A stretch of 64,000 nucleotides of DNA from Maricaulis sp048270265 (GTDB lineage: Bacteria > Pseudomonadota > Alphaproteobacteria > Caulobacterales > Maricaulaceae): NCBI RefSeq assembly GCF_048270265.1, contig NZ_JBLWTD010000001.1, positions 124,001 to 188,000 on the forward strand, given 5' to 3'. Every line of letters starts with the position of its first letter. Position 1 is the stretch's first letter. Positions 35,952 to 46,211 of the stretch are shown one piece after another. Under the pieces are notes generated by a model, which saw only the letters and a program-made list of their open reading frames with translations, did no database searches and was not told where the DNA came from. Made by a program: the position numbers and the translations under genes.

Positions 35952-38122
35952 CGATGCTCGCCACCGACGAGGCCACGGATATTGGCGCCCTCATGGTTTC
36001 GCCGGAGCGCTTCCTGAACCGGGAACTGTCCTGGCTGCGCTTCAACCGCCGCGTCATTGGTGAAGCGGAGAACCTCAATCACCCGGCGCTCGAGCGCCTG
36101 CGCTTCCTGTCGATCTCGGCCAGCAATCTGGACGAATTCTACATGGTGCGTGTTGCCGGATTGCGGGCACAGATCCGCAATGGCGTGACCGCATCCAGCC
36201 TCGACGGGCTGACGCCGGCCGAGCAGGTCGAGCACATCCATGTTCTCGCCGGCGAGTTGATGAGCCGGCAGCAGGCCCTATGGTGTTCGCTCCGCGAGGA
36301 AATGGCGGCACTCGGGGTTTGCGTACTGGGCGAGTCCGATCTCTCGAAAGCCGATATTGCCTGGCTGCGCGGTGAATTTCTCTCCCACACCCTGCCGGTG
36401 ATCACACCGCTGGCGATCGATCCTGCGCACCCCTTTCCCTTCATTCCCAATCTCGGTTTCGCCCTGGCGCTGCAATTGCGCAATAACGGCACCGGCAAGA
36501 TGATGAATGCGCTGATCCCGATGCCGTCGGGCGTCAAGCGCTTCGTCGAGCTGCCAACGCGCTCCCATGGCGGGCGCGGCCGGCCCGATCGCCGGTTCGT
36601 CACCCTGGAAACCGTGCTGTCGATGTATGTCGACGAGCTTTTCCCGGGCTATGAAATGGTTGGCCGCGGTGCCTTCCGTGTCATCCGGGACAGCGATATC
36701 GAGGTCGAGGAAGAGTCCGAGGACCTGGTCCTGGAATTCGAACGCCTGGTCAAGGAACGCCGCCGCGGCGTGATCGTGCGCCTGACGGTCGATGCGGAGA
36801 TGCCGACGGCGCTGCGCAATTTCATCGTCGCCCACATGCATGCCGAGGAACAGGACGTGGTGCTGGTGCCGGGCCTGCTCGGCCTCGCCCAGGTCGACCA
36901 GCTGATCCCCGATGACCGCCCGGACCTGGTCTTCCCGGCCTATGAGCCACGTTATCCCGAACGTATCCGTGACCATGGCGGCGATTGTTTCGAGGCGATC
37001 AGGGAGAAGGACATCATCGTCCACCACCCCTATGAAAGTTTTGACGTGGTGGTGAAATTCCTGCGTCAGGCGGCGGCCGATCCCGATGTCGTTACCATCA
37101 AGCAGACGCTCTATCGCACCTCGAAGAACTCGCCGATTGTCGCCGCCCTGATCGAGGCGGCCGAGGCGGGCAAGAATGTCACTGCCCTGGTCGAGCTCAA
37201 GGCGCGTTTCGACGAGGAAGCCAATCTGAAATGGGCCCGCGACCTTGAACGCGCCGGTGTGCAGGTCGTCTATGGTTTCGTCGAGTACAAGACCCACGCC
37301 AAGATCTCGCTGGTCGTGCGGCGCGAAGGCACGGCGCTGCGCACCTATGCCCACTTCGGCACCGGCAATTACCATCCGATCACGGCGCGGGTGTATACCG
37401 ACCTGTCGCTGTTTACCGCCGATCCCGCCTTCGGGCGCGACGCCGGGCGCATCTTCAACTTCGTCACCGGCTATGCCCGCCCGGAAAATCTCGAGCGGCT
37501 CTCGGTTTCGCCCCTGCGGCTGAAACAGGATTTGCTGGCACATATGGATGTCGAGATCGCCAACGCGAAAGCCGGCAAGCCGGCGGCGATCTGGGCCAAG
37601 CTCAACGCGCTGGTGCACCCGGAAATCATTGATGGCCTCTACCGCGCCAGCCAGGCCGGTGTACGCATCGAACTGATTGTGCGCGGCATCTGCTGCCTGC
37701 GCCCGGGCATTCCCGGCCTGTCGGACAATATCCGCGTCAAGAGCCTGGTCGGGCGCTTCCTTGAGCATTCACGCATTGTCTGTTTCGCCAATGGCGGCGA
37801 GATGCCGTCTCCGGCGGCCAAGGTGTTCATCTCCTCGGCTGACTGGATGCCGCGCAATCTCGACCGCCGGGTCGAACTGCTCTGCCCGATCCAGAACCCG
37901 ACCGTGCACCGGCAGGTGCTCGACCAGATCATGGTCGCCAATCTCAATGACACCGCCCAGAGCTGGTATATGGACGGAAATGGCGAGTACCGCCGCGTCG
38001 ACACCTCGGGCATGCAGAAGGCCTTCAGTGCCCACGCCTATTTCATGACCAATCCAAGCCTGTCCGGACGCGGCCATGCGCTGAAGAATGACCAGCCACC
38101 TGTACTCACGGGGGATGGTTAG
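35948..38122 (+). CDS. ppk: Polyphosphate kinase 1
   Basis: Makes long-chain polyphosphate from ATP; 724 residues with the normal four-domain length. N-terminal FLNRELSWLRFN, the first phospholipase-D-like core with the phosphohistidine in FVEYKTHAKISLVVRREG, the GTGNYHPITARVYTDLSLFT segment and the second HAKVF-type region (AAKVFISSADWMPRNLDRRVELL). Starts inside the hdaA stop codon and is followed by ppx, so synthesis and hydrolysis of polyphosphate are encoded together. Confidence 0.97.
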   Translation: MTMLATDEATDIGALMVSPERFLNRELSWLRFNRRVIGEAENLNHPALERLRFLSISASNLDEFYMVRVAGLRAQIRNGVTASSLDGLTPAEQVEHIHVLAGELMSRQQALWCSLREEMAALGVCVLGESDLSKADIAWLRGEFLSHTLPVITPLAIDPAHPFPFIPNLGFALALQLRNNGTGKMMNALIPMPSGVKRFVELPTRSHGGRGRPDRRFVTLETVLSMYVDELFPGYEMVGRGAFRVIRDSDIEVEEESEDLVLEFERLVKERRRGVIVRLTVDAEMPTALRNFIVAHMHAEEQDVVLVPGLLGLAQVDQLIPDDRPDLVFPAYEPRYPERIRDHGGDCFEAIREKDIIVHHPYESFDVVVKFLRQAAADPDVVTIKQTLYRTSKNSPIVAALIEAAEAGKNVTALVELKARFDEEANLKWARDLERAGVQVVYGFVEYKTHAKISLVVRREGTALRTYAHFGTGNYHPITARVYTDLSLFTADPAFGRDAGRIFNFVTGYARPENLERLSVSPLRLKQDLLAHMDVEIANAKAGKPAAIWAKLNALVHPEIIDGLYRASQAGVRIELIVRGICCLRPGIPGLSDNIRVKSLVGRFLEHSRIVCFANGGEMPSPAAKVFISSADWMPRNLDRRVELLCPIQNPTVHRQVLDQIMVANLNDTAQSWYMDGNGEYRRVDTSGMQKAFSAHAYFMTNPSLSGRGHALKNDQPPVLTGDG

Positions 38123-38127
38123 GCCCC

Positions 38128-39657
38128 TTGGATCCCGTCAGCCTCACCGAGCCGGTTTTCCATGAGAACGCGGTGGAACGCGACATCGCCGTGCTCGATG
38201 TCGGATCCAATACCGTGCGCCTGGTACATTTCCGGCTTGAGGGGCGCGCGATCTGGCCGGTCTTCAACGAGAAGGTTATGGCGGGGCTTGGCCGCGGTCT
38301 GCGCCAGCGCGGCACGCTGCATCCGGACAATGTCGATATCGCCATGCGGGCCCTGAAACGCTTTGAGCGCCTGCTCGACGCCAAGGGCGTGAGTGAGCGC
38401 TATGCTGTTGCTACCGCGGCCGTGCGCAATGCGAGCGACGGGCCTGAATTCGTACAGCGTGTGGCGGCGGAGACCGGCTTCAAACTGCGTGTCCTGTCGG
38501 GGCCGGAGGAGGGCGAACTCTCCGCCCTTGGTCTGGTGACCGGTATTCCCGGCGCCCATGGCATGATGGGCGATCTCGGCGGCTCCAGCCTTGAGCTGAC
38601 GCCGATCGATCATGGTGCGCTCGGTGCGGGGCAGACTTTTGCCCTCGGGCCCCAGGAAGGCATACCGCCGGGCCCGTGGGATACAGAGGCTGTCTCCGCG
38701 CTGATCGATGAACGCTTGCGCGAGGCCGGTGTCCTGGCCGGGCAGGGTGGTGAATTCTACGCGATTGGCGGTGCCTGGCGCTCGCTGGCCCAGCTGGCCT
38801 TTGCACGCTCAGACTATCCCCTGCGCGTCGCGCACCAGTTTCGCATTGATGCCAAGCGGGTACGGGAACTGACGCGGCTGGCCAGCCGGCTCAGCACTGC
38901 GTCCCTGGCGGGTATTCCCGGCATTTCCTCGCGCCGCGCCCCGACCATTCCCTATGCGGCCCTGTTGCTCAGCCGCATTGTCGAGATGGGGAAGTTTTCC
39001 AACGTCGTCTTCTCCGCCTATGGCCTTCGCGAGGGCGTGCTGATGCAGCAACTGCCCGCCGCCGTGCAGGCGATCGACCCCTTGATCGCCGGTGCGGAGG
39101 CGCTGGCGCGGCCGGTCTCGCCGACCCCGGATTTCGGGCGCTCCCTGGCGCAATGGATCGCCCCGGCCATGGCCAATGTCGACACGGTCTTCACGCCGCG
39201 CCGCGACCGGGTCCTGCAGGAAGCCGCCGCCCGGCTGGCCGATCTGGGCGCGCGCCGCCACCCCGATCACCGTCTTGAACTGACCCGTGACAGCGTGCTC
39301 TACGCGCCCTTTGCCGGCATCGATCATGCCGAGCGGGCCTTTCTCGCCGCCGTGATGCACCATCGGTATGGCGGCCGCCGCAGTGCACTGGACGAGCTTG
39401 CGGTCTTTCATCTGATCGATGAGGCGCAGCATGATGTCGCCCAGATGCTTGGTTGCACCCTGCGCCTGGCCGCCAAATTGTCGGGCCGTTCGGCGAGCCT
39501 GCTCGACTGCTTCACCCTGCGCGTGGAGCCTGGCCTGGTGTGCCTGGACGTCGATGAAAGCGTGCGCGACCTTTATGTCGAACGCTCCGTCTCCCTGCTG
39601 GGCAATCTGGCCGCTGCGATCGGTCGCAAGGGCGAGGTCCGGTATATCGACGCCTAG
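38128..39657 (+). CDS. ppx: Exopolyphosphatase (Ppx/GppA family)
   Basis: Sugar-kinase-fold phosphatase of 509 residues acting on polyphosphate and possibly pppGpp. N-terminal phosphate loop IAVLDVGSNTVRLV, then ATAAVRNASDG, GPEEGELSALG and GDLGGSSLELT. An HD-like helical C-terminal domain follows about residue 310. Start is TTG 38128, 5 nt after ppk, with GGGGG (38110-38114) upstream. Confidence 0.93.
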   Translation: MDPVSLTEPVFHENAVERDIAVLDVGSNTVRLVHFRLEGRAIWPVFNEKVMAGLGRGLRQRGTLHPDNVDIAMRALKRFERLLDAKGVSERYAVATAAVRNASDGPEFVQRVAAETGFKLRVLSGPEEGELSALGLVTGIPGAHGMMGDLGGSSLELTPIDHGALGAGQTFALGPQEGIPPGPWDTEAVSALIDERLREAGVLAGQGGEFYAIGGAWRSLAQLAFARSDYPLRVAHQFRIDAKRVRELTRLASRLSTASLAGIPGISSRRAPTIPYAALLLSRIVEMGKFSNVVFSAYGLREGVLMQQLPAAVQAIDPLIAGAEALARPVSPTPDFGRSLAQWIAPAMANVDTVFTPRRDRVLQEAAARLADLGARRHPDHRLELTRDSVLYAPFAGIDHAERAFLAAVMHHRYGGRRSALDELAVFHLIDEAQHDVAQMLGCTLRLAAKLSGRSASLLDCFTLRVEPGLVCLDVDESVRDLYVERSVSLLGNLAAAIGRKGEVRYIDA

Positions 39658-39714
39658 GCCGATCCTCTTGGTTTAGCTCATAAATTATGCGCGTCCCGGC
39701 GGAGCGCGTTGACG

Positions 39715-42135
39715 GTGCATCAACCTCGTTTGGCTACACCCGCTTGCATGGGACGACTGGATTTCTTTCGGCGGGGGGGCTTGCCCCGTATCCGCACCGC
39801 GCTCTTGGGGTTGTTTGGCGAAGCCGAAGCCCCCCTGGTGATTCCGCCCGACAGCGCGGGCTGGGTCCGTGCGCGGCAGGTGGCGACCTATCAGCGCTAT
39901 AGCCTGGTAATCGTGACCGCCAATCTCATGAATGCCGGCCTGATGGCGGCAGTGATGTATTCCAGTCCGCTGCGCTGGATCGTTGTGACCTGGGCGCTGG
40001 CGATTACCGGCCTGATGCTGGTCTTTCTCTACCAGTGGGCCAAACGCCTCAAGCAACCGGCGCGGGAAACACGCTCGGCCGGGTCGATCAATCGGGCTGT
40101 GCGCGACACGGCGGTTCTCGGCGCTGTCTGGGGAGCCCTGCCTGCGCTTTGTTTTGCCAGCTCGCCGCCGGAGATCCAGACGATCATCGCCACGGTGGTG
40201 GTCGGGATGATGTGCGGCGCAGCCTTCATCATGCTCAGCATCCCGCGCGCCGGCTTCAGCTTCATCGGACTGCTGGCGCTCGGCGGTTTTATTGGCCTGC
40301 TGTCTGATCCGACCCCGCTGCACCTTTTTCTCTGCGCCCTGTTCGTTGTCTATATCGCGACAATGATCTTCAGCGTGCACCGGACCTTTGGCGAATTCGT
40401 CGGCCGCCTGCTGGGTGAACGCCTGGCCCGCGAGCAGACCGATTTGATCGGCATGCTGCTGCGCGACTTCGAGCAGGCGGCATCGGATTGGCTGTGGACC
40501 ACCGACGCCTCAGGCCGGCTGGAAAGTGGCGCCGCGCGGTTCTGTCCTTCAGGGCAGCCTCCGGCTACCCTGCTCGACGGTTTCGAGGCAAACGCCGACA
40601 CCTATGAGCTCGCGGCCATGATGCGCGAGCAGGACAGTTTTTCGCATCTTGTCGTACGCAGCACCTCCCATTGTGGCCATAGCTGGCTCTCCCTGACGGG
40701 GAAACCGATCTACCGGAATGGCGAGTTCTGTGGCTATCAGGGTGTGGCCGCCGATATCACTGCAGAACGTGAAAGCGCTGATCGCATTGCCCATCTCGCG
40801 GCCCATGACAGCCTGACCGGCCTGGCCAATCGCGAGACATTCCGGGCGACACTCCAGGAAATGCTCAATTATACCGACAGCCGCCGTGAGGCCGGTTGCC
40901 TGCTTCTGATCGATCTTGATCGCTTCAAGATCATCAATGACACGCTGGGTCACGCCGCGGGCGACAGCGTGTTGATCGAGGTCGCCAAGCGCGTTCGCGG
41001 GATCATCCGCACCGCCGGCGTGGTGTGCCGCATGGGCGGCGATGAATTCGCCGTCGCGATCAACCAGCCTGGCGGCGATCCGGTTTTGCTCGCCCGGCAG
41101 ATCATTGATGCCATCGAGCGGCCATATCCGTTCGATGGCGCTGTGGCGAAATGTTCCGCCAGTATCGGCCTGCGCCGCGTAGCGCGCGAAGATGATGATC
41201 TGGAGATCCTGGTGCGACAAGCCGATCTGGCGCTCTACCGCGCCAAGGCGCAGGGCCGCGGCCATGTCGTTGAATTCGACTGGACTATGGATCTGGAAGC
41301 GCAGGAACTGATGCTGCTGGAACACGATCTGCGTTCAGCCATCGCCGGGGAGCAATTGCATCTCGTCTATCAGCCGCTGGCGGGAGCATCGACGGGCATC
41401 ATCGCCGGTTGCGAGGCGCTTTTGCGCTGGGAACATCCCCGGCTCGGCAATATCGCGCCGGACCGCTTTATCGACCTGGCCGAACGCTCCGGTCTGATCG
41501 TGCCCGTTGGCGAATGGGTGATCCGCAGTGCGATTGCGGCGGCGGCGCAGATCCATCCGGGTATCCGTGTCGCGATCAATGTCTCGCCGATGCAATTGCG
41601 CAGCAACAATCTGTGCTCCGTCTTCGTCAACGCGCTCGCGGCCAATGGCGTCGCGGCGGAGCGGATCGAGGTGGAGATTACCGAGTCGGTGCTGCTGGCC
41701 GATACCGAAGCCAATCTGGCCGTGCTGCAGCAATTGCGCGCCCTGGGCCTGCGCATCAGCATGGATGATTTCGGAACCGGTTATTCCTCGTTCAGCTATC
41801 TGCGCAAGTTCGACTTCGACAAGCTCAAGATCGACAAGTCCTTCATCGACTGCCTTGGCAAGGAAGACAGTTCCGATGCGATTGTCGGTGCGATCATCGC
41901 GCTGGCACGGGTGCTGGGTATGCGCACGGTTGCTGAAGGCGTCGAGACCGGCAGCCAGCTCGCGGCGCTGTCGGCGCTCGGCTGTGACGAGGCCCAGGGC
42001 TATCTGTTTTCGAGGCCGGTGCGTCTGGACGCCCTGATCGACATGGTCGGCGCGGCGCCCGCCTTGCCTGCGGAGCCATTGGTGCCGCTCGCAGACGGCC
42101 CTGTCGTGGACATAGCGCAGCAGCGCGCCAGCTAG
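39715..42135 (+). CDS. Membrane GGDEF-EAL protein (cyclic-di-GMP turnover)
   Basis: About 806 residues. Five or six hydrophobic segments at about 60-220, a PAS-like region at about 245-350 (ASDWLWTTDASGRLES ... FCGYQGVAADITAERE), a diguanylate cyclase domain with intact GGDEF in CRMGGDEFAV, and a phosphodiesterase domain with intact EAL in GCEALLRWEHP plus MDDFGTGYSSFSYL and AEGVET. Both active sites look complete, so the net activity cannot be read from the sequence. Start codon is non-ATG: GTG 39715 is 10 nt from GGAG (39701-39704); TTG 39709 is an alternative. Convergent with rnd. Confidence 0.92.
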   Translation: MHQPRLATPACMGRLDFFRRGGLPRIRTALLGLFGEAEAPLVIPPDSAGWVRARQVATYQRYSLVIVTANLMNAGLMAAVMYSSPLRWIVVTWALAITGLMLVFLYQWAKRLKQPARETRSAGSINRAVRDTAVLGAVWGALPALCFASSPPEIQTIIATVVVGMMCGAAFIMLSIPRAGFSFIGLLALGGFIGLLSDPTPLHLFLCALFVVYIATMIFSVHRTFGEFVGRLLGERLAREQTDLIGMLLRDFEQAASDWLWTTDASGRLESGAARFCPSGQPPATLLDGFEANADTYELAAMMREQDSFSHLVVRSTSHCGHSWLSLTGKPIYRNGEFCGYQGVAADITAERESADRIAHLAAHDSLTGLANRETFRATLQEMLNYTDSRREAGCLLLIDLDRFKIINDTLGHAAGDSVLIEVAKRVRGIIRTAGVVCRMGGDEFAVAINQPGGDPVLLARQIIDAIERPYPFDGAVAKCSASIGLRRVAREDDDLEILVRQADLALYRAKAQGRGHVVEFDWTMDLEAQELMLLEHDLRSAIAGEQLHLVYQPLAGASTGIIAGCEALLRWEHPRLGNIAPDRFIDLAERSGLIVPVGEWVIRSAIAAAAQIHPGIRVAINVSPMQLRSNNLCSVFVNALAANGVAAERIEVEITESVLLADTEANLAVLQQLRALGLRISMDDFGTGYSSFSYLRKFDFDKLKIDKSFIDCLGKEDSSDAIVGAIIALARVLGMRTVAEGVETGSQLAALSALGCDEAQGYLFSRPVRLDALIDMVGAAPALPAEPLVPLADGPVVDIAQQRAS

Positions 42136-42141
42136 TCTGGT

Positions 42142-43308
42142 CTAGCCGGCCTTGCCGGGCACAGGCCGGGCAGCGACCTTGCCGTCTTCGAGCACCAGGG
42201 CGATCTCGCCGCGCTTGAGACCCATCGCCGGCTCGCCAAACACGCCCCGGCGCCAGCCGCGCATGGCCGGTACATCGGGGTCGTCACTGGCCGCGATCTT
42301 TTCCAGGTCAGGCATGGTCGCAATCAGGCGCGGCGCGACACCGGCCTCGTCAGCGACCAGTTTGAGATAGACCTTGAGCAATTCGATTGTCGGTCCGATG
42401 CCCTGTGGTGTCGGTGCCGGCTTCTCGACCTTGGGCGCATAGGCTTCAGGGTCGGCCATTGCGACTTTCATGTCGGCATACAGGCGTTCGGCCGGCTTGG
42501 AGCGCTCGAAGCCGCGCGGCACGGCGCGCAGGCCCTGCATCTGGCCCTCTTCGGTCGGAGCCAGGGTGGCGATCTCGTAGAGCGCATCATCCTTCATCAC
42601 GCGCTGGCGCGGCATGTCGCGGGTCTGGGCCTCGCGTTCACGCCAGGCGGCTGCGGCGCGCAGTGCGGCGAGCCATTTGGGGTGGGTCTTGCGCAGTTTG
42701 AGGCGCTTCCAGGCGTCTTCCGGATCCATGCGATAGGTGTCGGGACTGGTCAGGATTGCCATTTCGTCCTGCAGCCAGCCGGTACGGTTCTTCTTCTCGA
42801 GCCGTTCGCGCATGATCGGATAGAGGTCGCGCAGATGCGTTACATCGCCCATCGCGTAAACAAGCTGATTGTCCGACAACGGGCGGCGCGACCAGTCGGT
42901 GAAGCGCGAGCCCTTGTCGACGGGGCGTTTGAGCAGCGTCTGGACCAGATTGTCATAGGCAATCGAGTCGCCCAGCCCGATCGCCATGGCGGCGACCTGG
43001 CTGTCAAACATCGGCGTCGGGATGAGCCCGTCACCGAGATTGTAGAAAATCTCCAGATCCTGGCGCGCGGCGTGGAAGACTTTCATCACCCGCTCATCAA
43101 CCATCAGCTCCCAGAAGGGCTCGAGATCGATGCCTTCGGCGAGCGGGTCGATGATGACTTCGGTATCGCCGCCTGCGGCCTGGATCAGGCACAGGGCGGG
43201 CCAATAGACCGTCTCGCGCATGAATTCGGTGTCGACGGCCACATGTTCGGCCTGGAGGAGGGCATCGCAGGCCCGGGCGAGCTGGTCTGTTGTCGTGATA
43301 ATGTTCAT
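42142..43308 (-). CDS. rnd: Ribonuclease D
   Basis: 3'-5' exoribonuclease of tRNA maturation; 388 residues. DEDD motifs: VAVDTEFMRETVYWP, KVFHAARQDLEIFYNLG, and YAMGDVTHL. An HRDC domain covers about 210-290. Its start lies 36 nt after the LplT-like gene, in the same direction, so it may be read through from the TetR-PlsC operon. Confidence 0.95.
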   Translation of the reverse strand: MNIITTTDQLARACDALLQAEHVAVDTEFMRETVYWPALCLIQAAGGDTEVIIDPLAEGIDLEPFWELMVDERVMKVFHAARQDLEIFYNLGDGLIPTPMFDSQVAAMAIGLGDSIAYDNLVQTLLKRPVDKGSRFTDWSRRPLSDNQLVYAMGDVTHLRDLYPIMRERLEKKNRTGWLQDEMAILTSPDTYRMDPEDAWKRLKLRKTHPKWLAALRAAAAWREREAQTRDMPRQRVMKDDALYEIATLAPTEEGQMQGLRAVPRGFERSKPAERLYADMKVAMADPEAYAPKVEKPAPTPQGIGPTIELLKVYLKLVADEAGVAPRLIATMPDLEKIAASDDPDVPAMRGWRRGVFGEPAMGLKRGEIALVLEDGKVAARPVPGKAG

Positions 43309-43344
43309 GCCTTGGCCTTTAGCCCCTGAGCCGGCTTTTGGCTA

Positions 43345-44661
43345 TCACCGAGCCGCAGACGGTGCCTTGCGGCGCAGGGCGAGCCGCCAGATCGTCACCA
43401 TGGCCACCAGGGCGCTGCCACCGGCAATCAGCAGGAATGCGGTCTGGATCGGCAAATGCCCCATGGCGATGAAGGCAAGAGTGAACTGGCCCAGTGTCGC
43501 CGTCGCCGCATTCATGATTCCGCCGGCCGCGAGCAGACGTCCGCGCAGTTCCGGTGCGGCGCGCCGCTGGGCCATCGCTTGCAGCGGCACGACAAACAGG
43601 CCGGCCGAGACAGCGGCGAGTCCGAGATCGGCGAGCAGGCGCCAATTGCCACGCTCGGCGAAGAAGGCGCCGGCATCCATCAGTGGCGCCCCTTCCGGCA
43701 CCAGCGGGTTCGACCAGGTGGCCAGGGCGACATCGGTGGTGAAGATCACCAGGCCGATCGCACCGGCGATCGAGAAGGCGAGGGCGTCGCCCTTGCCGCT
43801 GAGCGCACCACAGAGCAGCGCACCGATCGCCGCGCCGACCGTGAACAGGGCGCTGAACAACAGCACGACTGTGGCGTCTGCGCCCAGGACCGAAGCGGTG
43901 AAGACGGGCATCAGCGTAATGATCGAGGCGGCCAGCATCCAGAACCAGGCCGCGCCGAGCAGTGGCCGCAGGACTTCGGGGGCCTTGAGCGCATAGCCGA
44001 GGACGCGGACGGTCTCGGCGATGAAGTTGAAGGTCACCGGCAGATCGGGATTGGCGGCCTCGACGTGCGGCAATTGCCGTGCTGACAACCAGCCGAGCAG
44101 GGCGATGAGGATCAGGCCGCCCGCGATCATTTCCGGTCCCATCGGCTGCACGGCGAGCCAGGTTCCCAGCGCCACGCCCAGCAGGATGGAGACATTGAGA
44201 AAACCGCTCAGCAGCGCATTGGCCGGCACGAGTTCATGGGCGGCGAGCAGGGTGGGCAGGGCGGAATTCTTGGCCGGCGTGAAGAAGGCCGACTGCGTGC
44301 CCATCAGGAAGAGGGTCGGCAGCAGGATGAGCGGCTGGCGCAGCACCAGGGCCAGGGCGGCCAGCAGCATGATCCAGATTTCCAGGTGCTTGGTGACGCG
44401 CATGATCTTGGTGCGGTCGTACTTGTCGGCGAGCCGCCCGGCGATGGCCGAAAACAGGAAAATCGGCAAGGTGATCATCGAGGCGGCAATCGGCACCAGG
44501 ATGTCGCGATCAAGCCCGAACAGGGTCAGGCCGGAGAAGGTGACCATCGTCACCAGGGCATAGCGGAAGAGATTATCGTTCAGCGAGCCGAGGCATTGCG
44601 CCAGCAGCAGCGGAAGGAAGCGTCTCTGGGTGACAAGCTGGGCGGCAATCTTGGCACTCAT
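43345..44661 (-). CDS. MFS transporter, LplT-like (lysophospholipid flippase type)
   Basis: Major facilitator of 438 residues with about 12 hydrophobic segments. LPLLLAQCLGSLNDNLFRYAL at the N-terminus and RLADKYDRTKIM in loop 2-3 are typical of the LplT / Aas-associated branch that moves lysophospholipids across the inner membrane. Its start overlaps the stop of a PlsC acyltransferase gene (ATGA, 44658-44661), supporting the same job: lysophospholipid import followed by re-acylation. Direct substrate evidence is lacking. Confidence 0.87.
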   Translation of the reverse strand: MSAKIAAQLVTQRRFLPLLLAQCLGSLNDNLFRYALVTMVTFSGLTLFGLDRDILVPIAASMITLPIFLFSAIAGRLADKYDRTKIMRVTKHLEIWIMLLAALALVLRQPLILLPTLFLMGTQSAFFTPAKNSALPTLLAAHELVPANALLSGFLNVSILLGVALGTWLAVQPMGPEMIAGGLILIALLGWLSARQLPHVEAANPDLPVTFNFIAETVRVLGYALKAPEVLRPLLGAAWFWMLAASIITLMPVFTASVLGADATVVLLFSALFTVGAAIGALLCGALSGKGDALAFSIAGAIGLVIFTTDVALATWSNPLVPEGAPLMDAGAFFAERGNWRLLADLGLAAVSAGLFVVPLQAMAQRRAAPELRGRLLAAGGIMNAATATLGQFTLAFIAMGHLPIQTAFLLIAGGSALVAMVTIWRLALRRKAPSAAR

Positions 44662-45365
44662 GACTGTCCCTCCTCTTCGAGTTCTCGGGTACGGGTTTCA
44701 ACGACATTCTGAAGGCGCTGCATGAAGATTTCACGCGGCAGGCCGGGCGGGATGGGATCAAGGAATTCGATGACGGCCGGGCCGGGATGTTTTTCCCATT
44801 CCTCTTCCGGCCAGCGCAGGCCGAGATTGGTCGCAACCGGCACCACGCTGCGTTCGAGCTCGGCATAGAGCAGGTAGACGCCCTTGCGGTAGCGCCGGGT
44901 GACGCCGACGGCGGCCATGCCGCCCTCCGGATAGATCAGGAGGGGGCGATGGTCGTCCGCGATCTGCTTGACGGCCTGCTGCAGCGCACCCTGGGCGCGT
45001 GTATGCCCCTGGGCATCGACCATGGTGGCGCCGGCGCATTTGACGATCCGGTCAACCAGCGGAAATTTCTCGATGCCATTGCCGATGACGAAGTTGAGAT
45101 CGCCGGCCAGGGCCACCATCAGCGGTCCGTCGGCATAGGCCTGGTGTTTGGCGGCGATGATCACCGGCTCACCGACCGGCGGCTGGCCTCGCACCTCGAC
45201 GGGGATGCCGCCGATCCAGTGCATGCACAGGCGGGTCGCCTTGCCATAGGCGATGATCATCGTCATCAGCGGGCGGCGGCCGGGCAGCCAGGCTGCAATA
45301 TAGCAGATGATGGCGAACACGGCCGAGAGGGTCCAGAAGGCGATATTGAAGATAAGGGAACGCAT
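44658..45365 (-). CDS. PlsC-family acyltransferase, copy 1
   Basis: 1-acylglycerol-3-phosphate acyltransferase-like protein of 235 residues. N-terminal membrane segment MRSLIFNIAFWTLSAVFAII, catalytic H-x4-D in AAKHQAYADGP (about 92-97), and a substrate block IYPEGGMAAVG. ATG 45365 parallels the paired copy. The IYPEG block replaces the usual FPEGTRS. It forms an ATGA overlap with the LplT-like transporter gene. Confidence 0.9.
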   Translation of the reverse strand: MRSLIFNIAFWTLSAVFAIICYIAAWLPGRRPLMTMIIAYGKATRLCMHWIGGIPVEVRGQPPVGEPVIIAAKHQAYADGPLMVALAGDLNFVIGNGIEKFPLVDRIVKCAGATMVDAQGHTRAQGALQQAVKQIADDHRPLLIYPEGGMAAVGVTRRYRKGVYLLYAELERSVVPVATNLGLRWPEEEWEKHPGPAVIEFLDPIPPGLPREIFMQRLQNVVETRTRELEEEGQS

Positions 45366-45393
45366 TGCTCTACCCCCGCATTTGGTTGTTCTG

Positions 45394-46179
45394 TCAAACC
45401 AGGCGTTTATGCATGGTTGCGCTTGTTTTTGTTGTCTTTGCTGGATCAGAAACCGATTCTGTGCCCGCCGTCGCAAATTCAGCCTCCAGGGCACGGGAGC
45501 GGGTTTCGACGCGTGTCTCCAGCTCGGCCAGGAATTCATCGCGGTCGGCGCTCGGGGCCATGGGTTCCAGGAACTCGATCACCGCGGTGCCGGCGAATTT
45601 GGTCCATTTCTGTTGCGGCCAGCACTGGCCGAGATTGGTTGCGACGGGCACCACGGGACGGTCCAGCTGCGAGGAGAGCTGCCAGGCGCCCGAGCGGTAG
45701 CGCAGGCCGGTGCCGACCGGGGTGAGATGGCCTTCAGGATAGATCAGGATCGGGCGCGGCGAGCCTTCGCCCTGGGAGCGCTCGACGCCGGCGCGCAGGC
45801 TGGCCATGGCCTCGGGCCCGCCCTGGTTTGACACCACAATGGCGCCGCAACGTTTCAGCACCCAGCCGATCAGCGGGTAGTTGAGCATGTGGTCACCGCA
45901 GATGAAATTCACGTCGCCGCATTTGGCCATCATCACCAGACCATCGCCCCAGGACTGGTGCTTGGCGGCGAGGATGACAGCCTGGTTCTTTGGCGGCGTG
46001 CCGCGCACTTCGACCTTGATGCCGCAGATCCAGCGCATCAGCAGCACGGTCAGGCGGGCATAGGAGCGGATGCCGTGCATCAGCAGTTTGCGTCCCGGCA
46101 CCAGGGCGAGAATGGCGCAGATTACCGCGTAGACGGCGGAGATAGTGTAATAGGCGAGGTTGAAGATCAGCGAACGCAT
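45394..46179 (-). CDS. PlsC-family acyltransferase, copy 2
   Basis: 261 residues, a paralogue of the neighbouring gene: both begin MRSLIFN and share PGR..LM, AAKHQ...DG, IYPEG and VVPVATNLG. H-x4-D is in AAKHQSWGDGL. It has a longer C-terminal tail rich in Ser/Thr/Lys (after about residue 235) with no known domain. Shine-Dalgarno GGAGAA precedes ATG 46179. Located between tetR and copy 1, it is the first enzyme gene of the operon. Confidence 0.9.
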   Translation of the reverse strand: MRSLIFNLAYYTISAVYAVICAILALVPGRKLLMHGIRSYARLTVLLMRWICGIKVEVRGTPPKNQAVILAAKHQSWGDGLVMMAKCGDVNFICGDHMLNYPLIGWVLKRCGAIVVSNQGGPEAMASLRAGVERSQGEGSPRPILIYPEGHLTPVGTGLRYRSGAWQLSSQLDRPVVPVATNLGQCWPQQKWTKFAGTAVIEFLEPMAPSADRDEFLAELETRVETRSRALEAEFATAGTESVSDPAKTTKTSATMHKRLV

Positions 46180-46211
46180 GACGGTTCTCCGGAAGCTTGG
46201 GGGAAGGGCGC